The notes beneath the pieces are model-generated. The model searched no databases. It was not told the DNA's origin and saw only the letters and a list, made by a program, of their open reading frames with translations. Position numbers and translations under genes: made by a program. Source: Bacteroidota bacterium (GTDB lineage: Bacteria; Bacteroidota; Bacteroidia; Chitinophagales; Chitinophagaceae). From it: a stretch of 64,000 bases of DNA. The stretch is taken from contig JAFDXF010000064.1 in NCBI GenBank assembly GCA_018268055.1, forward strand, positions 1 through 64,000, given 5' to 3'. The stretch's first letter is position 1; each line of letters begins with the position of its first letter. Shown piece by piece: positions 61,330 through 64,000 of the stretch.

Positions 61330-62382
61330 ATGAAGCGAATATGGAATTTGTCATTACTTATTTTTTTGACTTTCAATTTGAATGCGCAAAAAGACAAGAA
61401 TCTTATACAACACGATTATCCGATAAGTACTGATTTAAGAGCAGTACAATTCTTGACAGAGTTCAGTTTAAAAAGCATCGGTGATAATAAAAGATTTGAA
61501 TTAAATATTTCTTCTGAAAGTATCTCAATTGAATTTGTTGCTAAAAAAAAGAAGAAAAGCATTGAGCTAAACTATTCTAATACTTACAAGCTTTTAGAAA
61601 AAGGAATGGATTGTAAAGAAGTATCCGGCACTTTGTTGAATAAAGTTGTTTTTAAATATCCTTGGCAAATGAATACAGAATATAAAGTGCTTATTGCAAA
61701 AGCAGTTGATACTACAAATATGTTTACGATATATTCAGGTTATATATGGCTTCCTGAATTAAGCAAATGGAAATTTTTAGCATGTACAAAAATGAGTGGT
61801 ACAGTGAGTGCTTTTCCAAGAACTACAATTCAATACAATAAAGGGAAAAAGATACAATCTGAAATTACCTTCAATAATGTTTGGGCTCAAAGCATAAATG
61901 GCTCTTGGAAAAATTTGAGCAACGAAAACAAGACAGCGCCTATCATTAATTTAAACAATAATTTAGATAGCGCCGCACAAAGAAATCAAGAAATTAAATT
62001 CATTGAACGAGCAATCAACTCGGGTAAAACAGATGTAAAATCAAATGAGCAAGGTGTTTATTATACCATGATGAAAGAAGGCAACGGCAAACAAGTAAAC
62101 ATTAATGACACTGTAACCGTAAATTACAAAGGGTATTTATTTAGCAACGGAGAAGTTTTTGATGAAACAAAAACCAAACCTGCTACTTTCCCTTTAATGC
62201 GATTGATAAAAGGTTGGCAAATAGGAATACCTTTATGCAAAGTGGGTGGCAAAATTAAATTGGTCATTCCATCAGATATGGCTTATTCTATTCGTACAAG
62301 ATCGCCAAAAATTCCACCCAATAGTATTTTGGTATTTGAAATTGAAGTGATAGAAACAAAGAGCCCATTTAGCGCAAATTAA
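61330..62382 (+). CDS. Exported DUF3472-like plus FKBP isomerase fusion
   Basis: Protein of 350 aa with a signal peptide (ending NLNAQ). The first 200 or so residues form a beta-rich domain with YSGYIWLPELSKWKFLACTK and an NNVWAQSINGSWKNL segment, which looks like DUF3472-type carbohydrate-associated domains (tentative). The C-terminal FKBP domain (about 240-345) has VNYKGYLFSNGEVFDETK, LIKGWQIGIPLCKVGGKIKL and IPPNSILVFEIEV. The usual AYG is AYS here and other pocket residues vary, so isomerase activity may be weak. It is divergent from prfB and followed 10 bp later by the dienelactone hydrolase gene. Confidence 0.82.
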   Translation: MKRIWNLSLLIFLTFNLNAQKDKNLIQHDYPISTDLRAVQFLTEFSLKSIGDNKRFELNISSESISIEFVAKKKKKSIELNYSNTYKLLEKGMDCKEVSGTLLNKVVFKYPWQMNTEYKVLIAKAVDTTNMFTIYSGYIWLPELSKWKFLACTKMSGTVSAFPRTTIQYNKGKKIQSEITFNNVWAQSINGSWKNLSNENKTAPIINLNNNLDSAAQRNQEIKFIERAINSGKTDVKSNEQGVYYTMMKEGNGKQVNINDTVTVNYKGYLFSNGEVFDETKTKPATFPLMRLIKGWQIGIPLCKVGGKIKLVIPSDMAYSIRTRSPKIPPNSILVFEIEVIETKSPFSAN

Positions 62383-62392
62383 ATTTCATCTG

Positions 62393-63232
62393 ATGAAAAT
62401 AAAACTAACGGTAACATTACTTTTTTTCACTTGCTTTGCATTAATCATATCATGCAATAGCAATAAAAACAAGGAACCAAAAATGAAAGAATCAAAATTT
62501 AAAGAAGAAATTGTTAGCTACCCATTGCATAGCAGTACAAGAAATAATTTTGTCGTGTATGACGAAAGTTTGACGGGCAAAATACCTGTTGTATTCATCA
62601 TTCACGAATGGTGGGGTATCAATGACTATATCAGACAACGTGCAAGGCAAATAGCCTCTCTTGGATATTTTGCAGTTGCAATAGATATGTATGGTGATAA
62701 TAAATATGGCCCCGATCCTGAATCGGCAGGCGCATTAGCTGCACCGTTTTATGATAAACCTGAGATTGCCAAACCGATTTTTGAAGCTGCATTAGCAAAA
62801 ATTACTTCTTTTACACAAGCCGATACTTCAAAGATGGCCGCTATTGGATATTGCTATGGTGGTGCAATGGTTTTAAACCTTGCTCGTTTTGGCGAAAATT
62901 TAAAAGGTGTAGTTGGATTTCACGGAAATCTGAATGTAACACAACCTGAAAAAGGAGTTTTAAAAGCTGAAATTTTGGTATGCCATGGTGCTGCAGATCC
63001 TTATGTAAAGGAAGAAGAAGTGGTGAAGTTTAAAAAGCAGATGGACTCAATTGGTGCACCATATATTGTAAAAGAATATCCCGATGCCGTTCATGGATTT
63101 ACCAACCCTGCTGCTACTGAAATAGGGAAAAAATACAATATGGCCGTTGCTTATGATGAAAAGGCTGATAAAGAATCATGGGCTGAAATGAAATCATTTT
63201 TGAGTAAAATATTCAACATTACAAAATCCTGA
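62393..63232 (+). CDS. Dienelactone hydrolase family lipoprotein
   Basis: Alpha/beta hydrolase of 279 aa. Lipobox ISC near residue 20 anchors it in the envelope, unusual for a family best known as cytoplasmic. The catalytic triad is visible: Cys in AIGYCYGGAM, Asp in HGAADPYVKE and His in AVHGFTNP; IHEWWGINDYIRQRARQIA is the family's N-terminal signature. Dienelactone hydrolases open lactone rings in aromatic breakdown, but many paralogs have unknown esterase substrates. It begins 10 bp after the FKBP fusion gene, so the two are likely cotranscribed. Confidence 0.92.
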   Translation: MKIKLTVTLLFFTCFALIISCNSNKNKEPKMKESKFKEEIVSYPLHSSTRNNFVVYDESLTGKIPVVFIIHEWWGINDYIRQRARQIASLGYFAVAIDMYGDNKYGPDPESAGALAAPFYDKPEIAKPIFEAALAKITSFTQADTSKMAAIGYCYGGAMVLNLARFGENLKGVVGFHGNLNVTQPEKGVLKAEILVCHGAADPYVKEEEVVKFKKQMDSIGAPYIVKEYPDAVHGFTNPAATEIGKKYNMAVAYDEKADKESWAEMKSFLSKIFNITKS

Positions 63233-63298
63233 AATACATTCCCCGTTTGGTCAAATATATCTCTATCGCAATTGGCGTTTAATTGCTGCCGCATTGCA

Positions 63299-63333
63299 TA
63301 CAAGCAACACAGATCGTCGTTGTGTTACTTGTA
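63299..63333. terminator. Imperfect 13-bp hairpin between convergent genes
   Basis: TACAAGCAACACA (63299-63311) and TGTGTTACTTGTA (63321-63333) pair at 12 of 13 positions with a 9-nt loop. No T-run on either side. It probably ends the two convergent transcripts, but terminator strength is uncertain. Confidence 0.45.
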
Positions 63334-63353
63334 GCAATATTTGCAATCGTATT

Positions 63354-63950
63354 TTATTTATTGATAATTTCTATACTCGATGCCAAATCATTCCAAGTGG
63401 TATGCTCATTGTTCAGGGTCAAACCCATGGTGTTAAAATTTCCGTAATCGTAGCTTAATATGGTTGGTTGTGTGCTATAACAATTCATACATTGCCGGAT
63501 TCCATAGCCTGCATATTGATCTTTCATTCCACTAAAAGTATCATCCGAATATAGGATAACTGCCAAATTAGTAGGAACCAACATACTGCTTATTCTATCG
63601 TTCCAATAAATTCCCAAATCTTTCAAAGTGTACTTTCCTACTTTCAGAACTTTCTTTCTTCCGCCGTACATTATATCTTCATACAACCAAATTTCATTGC
63701 CATTGATATTGAAGGCGTTCATCTCGGCATTAGCTATTTGCATTTTTCTTTCATATTCACTTTGATTACATTTTTTTTTCAAAGAATCAATATTGTTTTT
63801 TAGTACTAGTGATTCTTTGGCAACTCCCGACGCTTGACGACTTGTTGCATTTCCTTTACCCGGATTCTTATATTTTTCATCAATTCTTTTTTGGCTAAAA
63901 GAATGGTTTATGTTTAATAAAAGAATGGTGAAAAAAATTGCTTTTTTCAT
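63354..63950 (-). CDS. Secreted beta/gamma-crystallin-type protein
   Basis: Exported protein of 198 aa. Signal peptide (to about SFSQ), a charged linker, then a beta/gamma-crystallin domain with two Greek-key motifs (about 85-195): NEIWLYEDIMYGGRKKVLKV and AVILYSDDTFSGMKDQYAGY. Each is followed by the calcium signature N/D-N/D-x-x-S/T-S: NDRISS (117-122) and NDLASS (187-192), so calcium binding is likely. Three cysteines (C61, C154, C157) could form a disulfide. Bacterial members are calcium-stabilised surface or spore proteins; the role here is unknown. It converges on the hydrolase gene. Confidence 0.82.
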   Translation of the reverse strand: MKKAIFFTILLLNINHSFSQKRIDEKYKNPGKGNATSRQASGVAKESLVLKNNIDSLKKKCNQSEYERKMQIANAEMNAFNINGNEIWLYEDIMYGGRKKVLKVGKYTLKDLGIYWNDRISSMLVPTNLAVILYSDDTFSGMKDQYAGYGIRQCMNCYSTQPTILSYDYGNFNTMGLTLNNEHTTWNDLASSIEIINK

Positions 63951-64000
63951 TTTTTAAAATTTAGAATTTAAAGTAATGTGATATTCCCTGTTTCAAAAGT

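Noticed and set aside
61122..61433. Plus-strand frame spanning the prfB start and the FKBP fusion start
   Set aside because: It is the shadow of two genes with clear family matches.
1..64000. CRISPR arrays, tRNA, rRNA, prophage or defence islands
   Set aside because: No spaced direct-repeat arrays, cloverleaf sequences, phage structural genes or known defence genes were seen on reading both strands.

Overview
The window looks like chromosome from a low-GC member of Bacteroidota, most likely Chitinophagaceae or a close relative. The grounds are: type IX secretion (T9SS) C-terminal sorting domains, a PorP/SprF protein, families typical of the phylum (BT_3928, DUF1599, HYC_CC_PP, SYLF), general absence of Shine-Dalgarno sites, and repeated TAnnTTTG -7 promoter boxes. 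The genus is inferred from gene style, not from a marker gene. I saw no rRNA, tRNA, CRISPR array or intact insertion sequence.

Layout. 1-1580: an IntI-like tyrosine recombinase with a triple hairpin-forming motif just past its stop codon and a GC-rich motif island on its other side; this is the only mobile-looking part. 1581-10543: small secreted proteins, an M13 peptidase lipoprotein, a two-component system, and a metal-associated TonB receptor with an HMA domain plus an HYC_CC_PP protein. 10823-17971: metabolism (P5C dehydrogenase, pyrR-pyrB-coaD-thioesterase, NUDIX, pyrE-HMA). 17972-25484: a very AT-rich spacer, a 1948-residue PKD-repeat T9SS surface protein with four exact-length 270-bp tandem repeats, and its PorP/SprF partner. 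25501-32916: M56/BlaI pair, membrane pyrophosphatase, NAD(P)HX repair enzyme, serine hydrolase. 33006-41561: serA, a T9SS cargo protein, NDH-2, a HEAT-like protein, a TPR protein, gyrA. 41803-48609: saccharopine dehydrogenase-like protein, a minus-strand group (pdhA, TPR, LutA-like, EVE, sirtuin), recF and a DciA-like gene. 48632-52453: ABC permease, BT_3928 and DUF1599 genes, divergent folP. 52666-64000: FKBP lipoprotein, nrnA, ndk, a run of prfB-ubiD-ATP-grasp-TraB-hypothetical, an FKBP fusion, a dienelactone hydrolase lipoprotein and a beta/gamma-crystallin protein.

How genes work together. PyrR, PyrB and PyrE serve pyrimidine synthesis. The HMA-TonB receptor, the HYC_CC_PP protein and the free HMA protein suggest envelope metal (perhaps copper) handling. 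The PKD protein and PorP/SprF form a surface-adhesin unit. RecF, DciA-like and GyrA serve replication and repair. prfB carries a clear programmed +1 frameshift site that must be joined to obtain the full protein.

Most of the window is ordinary housekeeping sequence. The best candidates for something undescribed are the recombinase with its flanking repeats, several operator-like inverted repeats (16351-16379, 27586-27607, 31626-31652, 34318-34348), and a set of genes whose -7 boxes end 4-5 nt before the start codon, implying leaderless transcripts.
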